Shown piece after piece: positions 1 to 8,525 of a stretch of DNA of 64,000 bases. Each line of letters starts with the position of its first letter. Position 1 is the stretch's first letter. Under the pieces are notes generated by a model that was given only the letters and a program-made list of their open reading frames with translations, made no database searches and had not been told where the DNA came from. The DNA comes from Vibrio palustris (GTDB lineage: Bacteria; Pseudomonadota; Gammaproteobacteria; Enterobacterales; Vibrionaceae). The stretch lies in contig NZ_AP024888.1 of assembly GCF_024346995.1 (NCBI RefSeq), forward strand, positions 62,001 to 126,000, in the 5' to 3' direction. The position numbers and the translations under genes are program-made.

Positions 1-60
1 GTATACCATTTATTGATGTTGTTTAAAGACTATAACGTCAAATTAAAACGGGTGGAATAA
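1..60 (+). CDS. tssJ: C-terminal end of T6SS lipoprotein TssJ (partial)
   Basis: Frame 1 is open from the first base to TAA at 58-60 and encodes the last 19 residues, ending in LKRVE. TssJ (VasD) is the outer-membrane lipoprotein of the T6SS membrane complex and normally sits just upstream of tssK, which starts 6 bases later. The call rests on this position and on the hydrophobic/basic tail. The rest of the gene lies outside the window, so no lipobox or fold can be checked. Confidence 0.6.
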   Translation, partial: VYHLLMLFKDYNVKLKRVE

Positions 61-66
61 TAGACC

Positions 67-1401
67 ATGTTTGCACGTAATCGCGTTATTTGGAATGAAG
101 GGCTGTTTATTAAGCCACAACATTTCCAGCAACAACAACGCTACACGGAATATTACATTGATGAGCGCATCAGCGCGGCGAGTCGTTACTTATACGGCGT
201 GGCCGAGTTATCGCTTAACCCAGAATATTTGTCTTTTGGTCGTATCGCGATCGAACGAGCTGTCGGTATTATGCCTGATGGTACAGCGTTCCGTATTCCT
301 CAAGAAGACAATCTGCCAGATGCGCTAGAAATTGAGGATGCGTCGCTTGCTAACCAGTTAATCTATTTGGCTGTACCGCTACGCAGTGAGTCGTTGATGG
401 AAGTGAACTGGCCAGAAGAGAAAGGGACCGGACGTTATGAAAGTCGTCGTTTAGATGTGCGTGATGTTCATACTCCGCAAGGGGATACCACCACGTTAGA
501 CGTGTCGCCGATTAAAATGCAGCTCATGCTAGAGCGTGATGACCGTAGTGCCTATGCATCGATTGCTATCGCACGTATTTTGGAAAAGCGTCCAGATGGG
601 AGTGTAGTTCTCGACCCAGATTTTATGCCTTGTCATTACAATGTGGTTGGGCATACCAATTTGCACCGTTTCATCAATGAAATGTCGGGGTTAATGAGAG
701 AGCGTGCAAAAAATATCGCACAACGCATTTCTGCGCCTTCACAAGGTGGGGTTGCGGATGTGTCGGATTTCATGCTGCTGCAATCACTTAACCGTTTGCA
801 ACCACAGATGCAACATTTAGCCGAGCTACGTAGTTTACATCCTGAGCGTTTGTTTGAATGTTTGTCATCAGTGTGTGGTGAGTTGTCGACCTTTACGTCT
901 GAAAGTCGTATCCCGCCAACCTTACCCACTTACAATCATGACATGCCTGGTGAGTCGTTTGGTCCATTGATCCGCAACTTACGCCAGAGCTTAAGTGTGG
1001 TATTGGAACCTCGAGCGGTTGCTATCCAGTTAGATAAACGTAAATTTGGTCTGATGGTGGCCCCTGTACACGATCCGCAATTGATGGACAGTGCAGAATT
1101 TATTATTGCCGTCAAAGCGCGGATGCCACAAGAAGAATTGCGTCGTTTATTTACTCAGCAAACCAAAGTCTCTTCAGTTGAGAAAATACGCGAGCTCATT
1201 TCATTACAGTTACCAGGTATCCCTTTGATATCCCTACCTGTGGCACCTCGTCAGTTGCCATATCACGCCGGTTATACCTACTACCAGTTGGATAAATCGA
1301 GCCAAGCGTGGGGAATGTTGAAAAATTCTAGTGGATTCGCTTTCCACGTTGCAGCGGCATTTGAAGACCTTGATCTGCAATTTTGGGCAATTAGGAGCTA
1401 A
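67..1401 (+). CDS. tssK: T6SS baseplate protein TssK (VasE)
   Basis: TssK is the trimeric adaptor that links the T6SS baseplate (TssE/F/G) to the TssJLM membrane complex in the cytoplasm. The 444-residue product has the usual family length. It opens with the typical TssK N-terminus, MFARNRVIWNEGLFIKPQHF, in which the W-x-E-G-x-F-x-x-P-Q-H-F block is characteristic. The start follows a purine-rich GGTGGA stretch and comes 6 bases after the tssJ stop. tssL begins 2 bases after its stop, so it sits in the middle of a polycistronic vas operon. Nothing suggests damage. Confidence 0.95.
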   Translation: MFARNRVIWNEGLFIKPQHFQQQQRYTEYYIDERISAASRYLYGVAELSLNPEYLSFGRIAIERAVGIMPDGTAFRIPQEDNLPDALEIEDASLANQLIYLAVPLRSESLMEVNWPEEKGTGRYESRRLDVRDVHTPQGDTTTLDVSPIKMQLMLERDDRSAYASIAIARILEKRPDGSVVLDPDFMPCHYNVVGHTNLHRFINEMSGLMRERAKNIAQRISAPSQGGVADVSDFMLLQSLNRLQPQMQHLAELRSLHPERLFECLSSVCGELSTFTSESRIPPTLPTYNHDMPGESFGPLIRNLRQSLSVVLEPRAVAIQLDKRKFGLMVAPVHDPQLMDSAEFIIAVKARMPQEELRRLFTQQTKVSSVEKIRELISLQLPGIPLISLPVAPRQLPYHAGYTYYQLDKSSQAWGMLKNSSGFAFHVAAAFEDLDLQFWAIRS

Positions 1402-1403
1402 GC

Positions 1404-2177
1404 ATGGCGTCAGGAAAAAGAGACCAAAAATACAGTGACTTATTGTTTGATGACGTTGATCAAATTAACTACGACCAAGATTATTGGTTTCAGTTACGTG
1501 GGGATAACCCGAATGCTTTGATTGACGCAGCAACACCATTATTTGGTCTGTCGTTACGAGTTCGTTCTTTAACGGACTGCGACAATATTGAACAAATCTA
1601 TCAACAAACGATTGAAGAGATTAAGGCCATTGAAATTGAACTCTCAGAGCAAGGCTATGAGCATGCAATTTTGATGGCTTATCGTTACATCCTGTGTGCG
1701 TTTTTAGATGAAGCCGTGATGGGAACAGAGTGGGGAGCATCCAGTGTTTGGGCTGAACATTCGATGTTGTCACGTTTTCATAATGAAACTTGGGGTGGTG
1801 AAAAAGTCTTTACGATTTTGGGGCGTCTTGAAGACGAACCAAAGCGTTACAAAACGCTACTTGAGTTCATTTATCACTGTTTAGTGCTGGGATTTGAAGG
1901 TAAATATCGAGTCATGGAGGGTGGGCATGTAGAACGTGAGCGTGTGATCACTCGTCTTTATGAATTGATTCAAGGCTTAGATGACAAGCCAGCTGGGGCG
2001 CTAACCAGTGCCACCGACCATGTGGTGCAATCGCGGTATAAGTTGAGTCATCAACTGCCCATCTGGTCAATATTCGTCGGTTTTGCGCTACTTTGGGTTG
2101 GCGTGTTTTTAGGCTATACCGTCGTACTTCATGAAAAAACGTCAGATGTTGTTAATCAACTCAATCAATTACTTTAA
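1404..2177 (+). CDS. tssL: T6SS inner-membrane protein TssL (DotU/VasF family)
   Basis: TssL is an inner-membrane component of the TssJLM complex and contacts TssM and TssK. The product has 257 residues. Residues about 1-200 form the helical cytoplasmic DotU domain, including the AYRYILCAFLDEAVMGTEWG block typical of the family. A single C-terminal membrane helix lies at about 218-242 (LPIWSIFVGFALLWVGVFLG). There is no peptidoglycan-binding OmpA-like extension, as in V. cholerae VasF. The start follows AGGAGC with good spacing. Only 26 bases separate it from clpV. Confidence 0.94.
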   Translation: MASGKRDQKYSDLLFDDVDQINYDQDYWFQLRGDNPNALIDAATPLFGLSLRVRSLTDCDNIEQIYQQTIEEIKAIEIELSEQGYEHAILMAYRYILCAFLDEAVMGTEWGASSVWAEHSMLSRFHNETWGGEKVFTILGRLEDEPKRYKTLLEFIYHCLVLGFEGKYRVMEGGHVERERVITRLYELIQGLDDKPAGALTSATDHVVQSRYKLSHQLPIWSIFVGFALLWVGVFLGYTVVLHEKTSDVVNQLNQLL

Positions 2178-2203
2178 TAATAACTATAGGCTAGGGGTTC
2201 GCT

Positions 2204-4816
2204 GTGATCCGAATTGAATTACCCACTCTCATCGCAAAATTAAACGCGCAAAGCAAACTTGCGCTTGAGCAGGCTGCATCACTCTGTATTGAACGCCAAC
2301 ACCCAGAAGTGACACTAGAGCATTATCTGGATGTGTTGACGGATAATCCGTTATCAGATGTGCGTTTAATCTTGAAGCAAGCTGGTATTGAACTCGATAG
2401 TGTGAAGCAAGCGTTGGCAGCAAGTTATGCACGCGAACAAAGTTTAGACACCTATCCTGCGTTCTCACCATTGCTCGTTGAAGTATTACAAGAAGCGTGG
2501 CTGCTCTCAACCACAACGTTAGAACAGACAGAGCTGCGCTCTGGCGCGGTATTTTTGGCGGCTCTCACTCGTTCAGACCGCTATTTACCACTAAAACTGA
2601 TTAAGCTGCTTGAAGGTATTAATCGTGAAAATTTAACTAAGCATTTCGCGACCATTTTGTCAGAGTCAGCAGAAACGGCGGTTGAGAAAGAGGCAAAAGC
2701 GTCAGGCCAAGCGTCGGTACTTAATGGTGACTCATCACCACTACATAAATACTGTACCAATATCACTCAGCAAGCACGTGATGGTGAGTTAGACCCTGTA
2801 CTAAGCCGTGAAACGGAACTTAATCAAATGATCGACATTCTATGTCGTCGTCGTAAAAACAATCCGATTGTGGTCGGTGATGCTGGTGTCGGTAAAAGTG
2901 CGATTGTTGAAGGTTTGGCTTTGCGAGTTGTGGCGGGCAATGTACCAACGCAATTGAGCAATATCGACTTATACTCTCTTGATCTGGGCTTGCTTCAAGC
3001 TGGAGCCTCAGTAAAAGGTGAATTTGAAAAACGCCTGAAAGGCGTCATTGATGGCATCAAAAATTCTCCTAAGCCTATTATTCTCTTTATTGATGAAGCG
3101 CATACCTTGATTGGTTCAGGTAATCAAGAAGGCGGAAGCGATGCGGCAAACTTGTTAAAACCTGCGTTAGCGCGAGGTGAATTAAGTACAATTGCGGCAA
3201 CGACTTGGAAAGAATATAAAAAGTACTTTGAAAAAGATCCGGCATTAACGCGTCGCTTCCAGTTAGTGAAGCTGGACGAGCCGAGTATCAACCAAGCGGT
3301 TGATATTCTGCGTGGATTGAACAGTGTGTATGAAAAAGCCCATAACGTATTGATTTCTGATGACGCATTGAAAGCGGCAGCAGAGCTATCTGCACGCTAT
3401 ATCTCAGGCCGTCAATTGCCAGACAAAGCCATCGATGTATTGGATACGGCTTGTGCGCGTATTGCTATTAATATGACCACACCACCGACGCGTATTAGCT
3501 TGTTGGAAACAGAATGCCATCAGCGCAAGCTTGAGATCAATATGTTAGAGCGTGCGACGTATCTTGGACAAGACGTTAATACAACTCGCCTTGAAGAGTT
3601 ACGCGAACTCGAAGATCACGCTGAAACAGAAGCGGCGACGTTAACTGATGCTTGGAACATGCAGCGCGGTGTGGTTGAAGCGATTGTGGACTTACGCGCT
3701 GAGCTTATGGAAGCGGCCGATGCTGAGGAAGTTGATGCAGAGAAAATCGAAACATTGACAGCGGATTTGAAAGCAAAATATGTAGAGCTAGAAGCGGTTC
3801 CTCATAAAGAACGCTTAATGTACCCGCAAGTGGATGCCGAACAAATTGCCGATGTGATTGCTGATTGGACTGGCGTGCCAGTTGATCAAATGAACTCTGA
3901 CGAACTGCATAAGATTACCCATTTAACTGAAATCTTGGGTAAATCAATCAAAGGCCAAGATACTGCGATTCAACGTGTTCATCGTCATCTATTGACTGCC
4001 CGTGCCGACTTACGTCGACCTGGCCGTCCGAAAGGTGCATTTCTATTAGTGGGTCCAAGTGGTGTGGGTAAAACAGAAACCGTCGTACAGCTTGCTGAGC
4101 AGTTGTATGGTGGACAGCAGTTTTTAACCACTATCAATATGTCTGAATACCAAGAGAAGCATACCGTATCTCGTCTTATTGGTTCACCTCCAGGTTATGT
4201 TGGTTATGGTGAAGGTGGGGTTCTAACCGAGGCTATTCGCAAAATGCCTTACTCGGTTGTCTTGCTCGATGAAGTCGAAAAAGCGCACCCAGAAGTATTA
4301 AATATCTTTTATCAAGCGTTTGATAAAGGTGAACTAAATGATGGTGAAGGTCGTAAGATTGATTGTCAAAATGTAGTGTTTTTCCTGACGTCGAATCTAG
4401 GTTTTCAGACGATTGTCGACCATGCTGACAATATTCCAGAGCTTGATGATGCATTGTATCCAGAGCTGGCTGATTTCTTTAAACCTGCGCTGTTGGCACG
4501 TATGGAAGTCATTCCTTACATGCCATTAGATAGTGATGTTCTTAAAGAAATCGTCAAAGGTAAGTTAACTCGCCTAGAAACGTTATTTACGCAACGCTAT
4601 GGTGCCGAAGTGGTAGTCGAAGAGGCGCTGATCGAAGAAATTCTGAGCCGAGCGACGCGCGCGGAAAACGGCGCACGGATGCTAGAAGCGATTATTGAAG
4701 GGCAGATGTTACCGCCGATTTCTTTAGCATTACTCAATAAACTTGCAGCTCAAGAACCGGTTACCCGGATTGTGCTATCGGCGTCCGACGGTGAATTCAT
4801 CGGAGAGGTTGAATAA
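2204..4816 (+). CDS. clpV: T6SS sheath-disassembly ATPase ClpV (TssH/VasG)
   Basis: ClpV is the AAA+ unfoldase that recognises the contracted VipA/VipB sheath and recycles it. The 870-residue product has a Clp N-domain at about 1-150. The first AAA+ module has Walker A GDAGVGKS at 225-232, with the downstream Walker B stretch LFIDEAHTLIGSG. A coiled-coil middle region follows, then a second AAA+ module with Walker A GPSGVGKT at 617-624 and the Clp C-terminal domain. Translation starts at GTG 2204, preceded by AGGGG; the family N-terminus MIRIELPTLI supports this start. Length and motifs are intact. vasH begins 2 bases after the stop. Confidence 0.96.
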   Translation: MIRIELPTLIAKLNAQSKLALEQAASLCIERQHPEVTLEHYLDVLTDNPLSDVRLILKQAGIELDSVKQALAASYAREQSLDTYPAFSPLLVEVLQEAWLLSTTTLEQTELRSGAVFLAALTRSDRYLPLKLIKLLEGINRENLTKHFATILSESAETAVEKEAKASGQASVLNGDSSPLHKYCTNITQQARDGELDPVLSRETELNQMIDILCRRRKNNPIVVGDAGVGKSAIVEGLALRVVAGNVPTQLSNIDLYSLDLGLLQAGASVKGEFEKRLKGVIDGIKNSPKPIILFIDEAHTLIGSGNQEGGSDAANLLKPALARGELSTIAATTWKEYKKYFEKDPALTRRFQLVKLDEPSINQAVDILRGLNSVYEKAHNVLISDDALKAAAELSARYISGRQLPDKAIDVLDTACARIAINMTTPPTRISLLETECHQRKLEINMLERATYLGQDVNTTRLEELRELEDHAETEAATLTDAWNMQRGVVEAIVDLRAELMEAADAEEVDAEKIETLTADLKAKYVELEAVPHKERLMYPQVDAEQIADVIADWTGVPVDQMNSDELHKITHLTEILGKSIKGQDTAIQRVHRHLLTARADLRRPGRPKGAFLLVGPSGVGKTETVVQLAEQLYGGQQFLTTINMSEYQEKHTVSRLIGSPPGYVGYGEGGVLTEAIRKMPYSVVLLDEVEKAHPEVLNIFYQAFDKGELNDGEGRKIDCQNVVFFLTSNLGFQTIVDHADNIPELDDALYPELADFFKPALLARMEVIPYMPLDSDVLKEIVKGKLTRLETLFTQRYGAEVVVEEALIEEILSRATRAENGARMLEAIIEGQMLPPISLALLNKLAAQEPVTRIVLSASDGEFIGEVE

Positions 4817-4818
4817 CC

Positions 4819-6405
4819 ATGAGTAACTGGCTAGCTTTCGCGACCGATCTTGTAGGATTGAGAAAGCCCCAACAGCTTGTGACACGCTTTGTCGATTTAG
4901 TGTCACAAGAACTCGGACTCTCAAACTGCATGTTGCTGGTGCCGTCATCGGACGGACGCCAGCTTATTTCGCAGAATGCGACTGCATCGTATGCGTGGGC
5001 AGTAACGGATTTTGATAACCCGTTTGCTCATGTACTGCAATCGTCTAATGCGATGCACTTAGGGGCAGATGAGCTTATTTTTTGGCAATCAAATCGCGCA
5101 TTTGCCAAACTGACTGCGCAAGTGGGTATGTTTGATTCTGTCTTGATTCAGCCATTACCATTGGGAGAAAAGCAGGTTCAATCTCTGTTGGTGATGGTTG
5201 GTGAAAGTCAGGTCGTTACTGGTGCTTTTGATGATGCAGCGTTCATGCGTTTTGTCGCGGTATTTTCTCATCAGTGGGCACTACTAAGTGATATGGAGCG
5301 TGAAGAGAAAGATCGCCAAGCGTTATCAGAGTCGTTATCCGATTTCAGACGTAGCTCGGTTCAGCAATCTCTGGCCAATATCCTATCTAGTCAATTGATT
5401 GGTACGAGTGAGGCAATGCAACGCTTGCGTGAACAAATCGCTAGTGCGGCACAATCACAGCTTTCTGTCATGGTCCAAGGTGAAACTGGTACGGGTAAAG
5501 AGTTAGCGGCGCAAGCCGTGCATGATTTATCTTCACGGAAAAATCAGCCGTTTATTGCAATTAACTGTGCAGCCATTCCGGAAAACTTACTAGAAAGTGA
5601 GTTATTTGGTTATGCCAAGGGAGCCTTTTCTGGTGCCGATAGTGACAAGCAAGGATTGATTGCACAAGCCAATGGCGGAACGTTATTTCTTGATGAAATT
5701 GGCGATATGCCGCTGGCTTTACAAGCGAAGTTATTACGAGTGTTAGAGTCTCATACGTTCCGTCCGGTTGGAGGAAAAGAAGAGCAGTCTTCAGATTTTC
5801 GTTTAGTTTCCGCCACGCACGTTAATCTCATTGAGCAAGTGCGTAATAAAGCATTTCGACAGGATTTATATTACCGTTTATTCCAATACCCCATCACGTT
5901 ACCGAGCTTAGCGTCGCGTTTGGAGGATATTGAACAATTGAGCCAACATTTTGTGGATTTATTTAATCAACAAAACGGCAAAAATGTACGTGGCCTAGAT
6001 TTTAGAGCGATTGATTGTCTCAAACAGCATAATTTCCCTGGTAACGTACGTGAATTGAAACACCTTATTGAATTTGGATGTGCTCAAACCGCTGATGGTA
6101 CGCAAGTGACTGAGGTGTGCTTTGCTCATCGCCTTCACTCGTTATCACAAATAACTGAGCCATCTTCATCCAGTGTCACCTCTGCGTCCATACCAACGCC
6201 TTCGGACCCTGCTGCTCAGGCAGATGACATGCATGATTACGGCGTTGTAAATGATCTTAAACAGGCGTTGAATGAATTTGAAGCAAGCATTATAAAACAG
6301 CGTTTATCGCTATTCGAAGGGGATCGAGCTAAAGCCGCAGAGAGCTTAGGGATCCCTAAACGCACGCTTGCGTATAAATGCCAAAAATTGGAGATCAAAC
6401 CTTAA
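4819..6405 (+). CDS. vasH: Sigma-54-dependent T6SS activator VasH
   Basis: VasH is the bacterial enhancer-binding protein that drives sigma-54 RNA polymerase at hcp and vgrG operons. The N-terminal half (about 1-180) is a GAF-like regulatory domain. The AAA+ module has Walker A GETGTGKE (221-228), the sigma-54 contact loop GAFSGA (268-273, a Ser variant of GAFTGA) and Walker B GTLFLDE (287-293). The last about 45 residues form a Fis-type helix-turn-helix. It is coupled to clpV (2 bases apart) and overlaps vasI by one base. A matching sigma-54 promoter lies upstream of vgrG at 13509-13525 in this window. Confidence 0.94.
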   Translation: MSNWLAFATDLVGLRKPQQLVTRFVDLVSQELGLSNCMLLVPSSDGRQLISQNATASYAWAVTDFDNPFAHVLQSSNAMHLGADELIFWQSNRAFAKLTAQVGMFDSVLIQPLPLGEKQVQSLLVMVGESQVVTGAFDDAAFMRFVAVFSHQWALLSDMEREEKDRQALSESLSDFRRSSVQQSLANILSSQLIGTSEAMQRLREQIASAAQSQLSVMVQGETGTGKELAAQAVHDLSSRKNQPFIAINCAAIPENLLESELFGYAKGAFSGADSDKQGLIAQANGGTLFLDEIGDMPLALQAKLLRVLESHTFRPVGGKEEQSSDFRLVSATHVNLIEQVRNKAFRQDLYYRLFQYPITLPSLASRLEDIEQLSQHFVDLFNQQNGKNVRGLDFRAIDCLKQHNFPGNVRELKHLIEFGCAQTADGTQVTEVCFAHRLHSLSQITEPSSSSVTSASIPTPSDPAAQADDMHDYGVVNDLKQALNEFEASIIKQRLSLFEGDRAKAAESLGIPKRTLAYKCQKLEIKP

Positions 6406-7088
6406 TGAATAAACGAAATCTGAGTGTTCATCTCCGTTCTATTGTCACAGCCTCATGTCTCTTGACCGCTTTGTCTGCGGTGGCTGCTCAAGAGAAAGGC
6501 GATGATGCGAGTAATGTATTAACCCAGGCACAGCAATGCCGTAATATTACTGGTCGTCTAGAAAGACTCGATTGCTTTGATAAAGTATTTAATACCCCTA
6601 TCAATGTTGAACAAAGTAAAGGACAAGCCTTTCCGAGTGCCTGGCAACGAGCGATGAAAGCCGCTCATGAAGCGAGTGATAAACCGCGTGCTCTAGTGAC
6701 AAAAGGCGAAGGACGCGGCAGCAGTGCGTGGATCGCTTTGACCGCCACTAATACCCAGACGAAGTTCAAAGGTAATGCGAAACCCGTTTTATTAATGAGC
6801 TGTATGCATAATCTTAGCCGCGTAGAAATTGCGTTGCCACAACCAGTGAAAGACGGACGTATTCGTATTGCGGTTGCAGGCGGCCAAGAGCAATACTGGC
6901 GCAGTGATGATATTGGTGTATTGATGTCGTCTGCTCGTGGGTTGCCGGCTATTCGTATGATGAAAGCGATGACCCAAGGGCCAAGCTTAACGTTACGCTC
7001 TAATGCGGCATTTGTAGATGGTCTGCGCTTTAACACTCGTGATATGACAACTCAACTGTCCGCATTACGCGACCGTTGCGGCTGGTAG
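6405..7088 (+). CDS. vasI: T6SS-associated periplasmic protein VasI
   Basis: This 227-residue protein belongs to the T6SS-associated VasI family found in Vibrio-type clusters; its molecular job is poorly known. I place the start at ATG 6405, overlapping the vasH TAA, with GGAG at 6390-6393. This start gives a clean signal peptide (basic MNKRNLSVHLR, hydrophobic core, cut near SAVAAQ). A longer frame from 6378 would bury that signal. The mature part has paired cysteines (QQCRNITGRLERLDCFDK, and later MSCMHN and DRCGW) that could form disulphides in the periplasm. Confidence 0.87.
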   Translation: MNKRNLSVHLRSIVTASCLLTALSAVAAQEKGDDASNVLTQAQQCRNITGRLERLDCFDKVFNTPINVEQSKGQAFPSAWQRAMKAAHEASDKPRALVTKGEGRGSSAWIALTATNTQTKFKGNAKPVLLMSCMHNLSRVEIALPQPVKDGRIRIAVAGGQEQYWRSDDIGVLMSSARGLPAIRMMKAMTQGPSLTLRSNAAFVDGLRFNTRDMTTQLSALRDRCGW

Positions 7089-7096
7089 GAGGCGAG

Positions 7097-8509
7097 ATGG
7101 AATTATCAGATTACCGCCGCTGCATTACACAACCGATCCCCGGTGATTCACCTGTCGGTGAGCGACTGTTCGATGATCCACTATTCGACTTTGTTGAAGA
7201 TCAAATGATGAAGGTTGGCTCATTGTCACATGGTAGTGTGCAGTGGGAAGAAGTGGAACACAGCACAATTAAGCTGCTCGAAGAGAAAAGTAAAGATATC
7301 AAACTGTTGGTGTATTTACTGCAATGCTTACATCATGAAACCAGTCCATCACGATTCAAGACGTCGTTTGATGTCATGACAGATTTTATGAGCCATTACT
7401 GGGAAGAGAGCTTTCCGGCGCCAGGTAAGCGCGGTAACTTGCCACGCCGTAAGTTTTTCAGTCAGATGGTGCAGCGGTTTGCACTCTTACTCGATAAAAT
7501 GGAGTTTGGCCGTTACGATAGCGCGGCGCGCGAGGCCTTGTTAGAAAGCCTAGAAGCCTGGGAAAAGGTCATTGAAGAGAAAGGCTTAAGTTCTGAGAGC
7601 GTAGAAGCCGTAGGGACGAAAATTCGCACCGAGTTACGTCGGATTGAAGATCGTCAAGCGGTTGAAAAAAATCAACCACAAACTCAGGAAACAACTGAGC
7701 CTGCGCGCGCCACCACCACGACCTCGACCAGTTCGATATCGGTGGATAACTCGAGTGATAAAGCGGCCAAGCAGACGTTACTTAAGGTAGCAGACTTTTT
7801 AGCTGAACAAGATTTTGGTACTGCGCTATCGATTCGTTTGCGTCGTTATGCGGTGTGGGGCGGAATCACGTCCTTGCCGGATCATAAATCTGATGGTGAA
7901 ACGATGCTGCGTGGTATGCAGCAAGACCGCGTGAAAGATTATCAAGATCAAATGCGCCACCCCGACCTCGCCTTATGGCGTAAAGTTGAACAGAGTTTGA
8001 CTCTCGCACCTTATTGGTTTGAAGGGCATTTGATGAGTTTTCATATCGCAGAGGCGTTAGGACAAAAAGAATGGTGTAAAGCCATTGTCGAAGAAACTGA
8101 GCAGTTTCTGGCTCGTTTACCGTCTTTGTATGATTTGAAATTCAAAGGGGGGGAGCCGTTCGTGACTGATTTAGTGAAGGATTGGCTAGCCGCACAACGT
8201 CAGTCATCAGGCGCACAATCTTCAGGCGGAGATTGGCAGGAAAAACGCCAAGAAGCGTTTACTATGGCAAAAGAAGGCGGTATAGCCGTTGCACTTAATA
8301 TGCTAAATGAAGGACTCGTTAATGCTTCCGAGCCAAGGGATAAATTCTATTGGCGCTTATTATCAGCAGATTTAATGCAGGCGAATCACTTAGATGCCAT
8401 GGCTCAAGAGCAATACCAAACCTTACATAATCAGGTGACAACCATGAGCGTTACCCAATGGGAACCGTCACTCATTGAACAACTAGAAAGAAATACAACG
8501 TCAGAATAA
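7097..8509 (+). CDS. vasJ: T6SS protein TssA (VasJ), ImpA N-terminal family
   Basis: TssA proteins prime baseplate and sheath assembly and cap the growing sheath. The 470-residue product opens with the ImpA_N-type domain (residues about 1-130, including PIPGDSPVGERLFDDPLFD). A Thr/Ser/Gln-rich linker spans about 195-230. The C-terminal VasJ/EvpK-type region follows. The start is set at ATG 7097 because of the AGGAGG at 7087-7092; an upstream TTG at 7076 lacks such a site. It lies 8 bases after vasI and 16 bases before tssM. It appears intact. Confidence 0.92.
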   Translation: MELSDYRRCITQPIPGDSPVGERLFDDPLFDFVEDQMMKVGSLSHGSVQWEEVEHSTIKLLEEKSKDIKLLVYLLQCLHHETSPSRFKTSFDVMTDFMSHYWEESFPAPGKRGNLPRRKFFSQMVQRFALLLDKMEFGRYDSAAREALLESLEAWEKVIEEKGLSSESVEAVGTKIRTELRRIEDRQAVEKNQPQTQETTEPARATTTTSTSSISVDNSSDKAAKQTLLKVADFLAEQDFGTALSIRLRRYAVWGGITSLPDHKSDGETMLRGMQQDRVKDYQDQMRHPDLALWRKVEQSLTLAPYWFEGHLMSFHIAEALGQKEWCKAIVEETEQFLARLPSLYDLKFKGGEPFVTDLVKDWLAAQRQSSGAQSSGGDWQEKRQEAFTMAKEGGIAVALNMLNEGLVNASEPRDKFYWRLLSADLMQANHLDAMAQEQYQTLHNQVTTMSVTQWEPSLIEQLERNTTSE

Positions 8510-8525
8510 ACGAAGGGTGTAATCC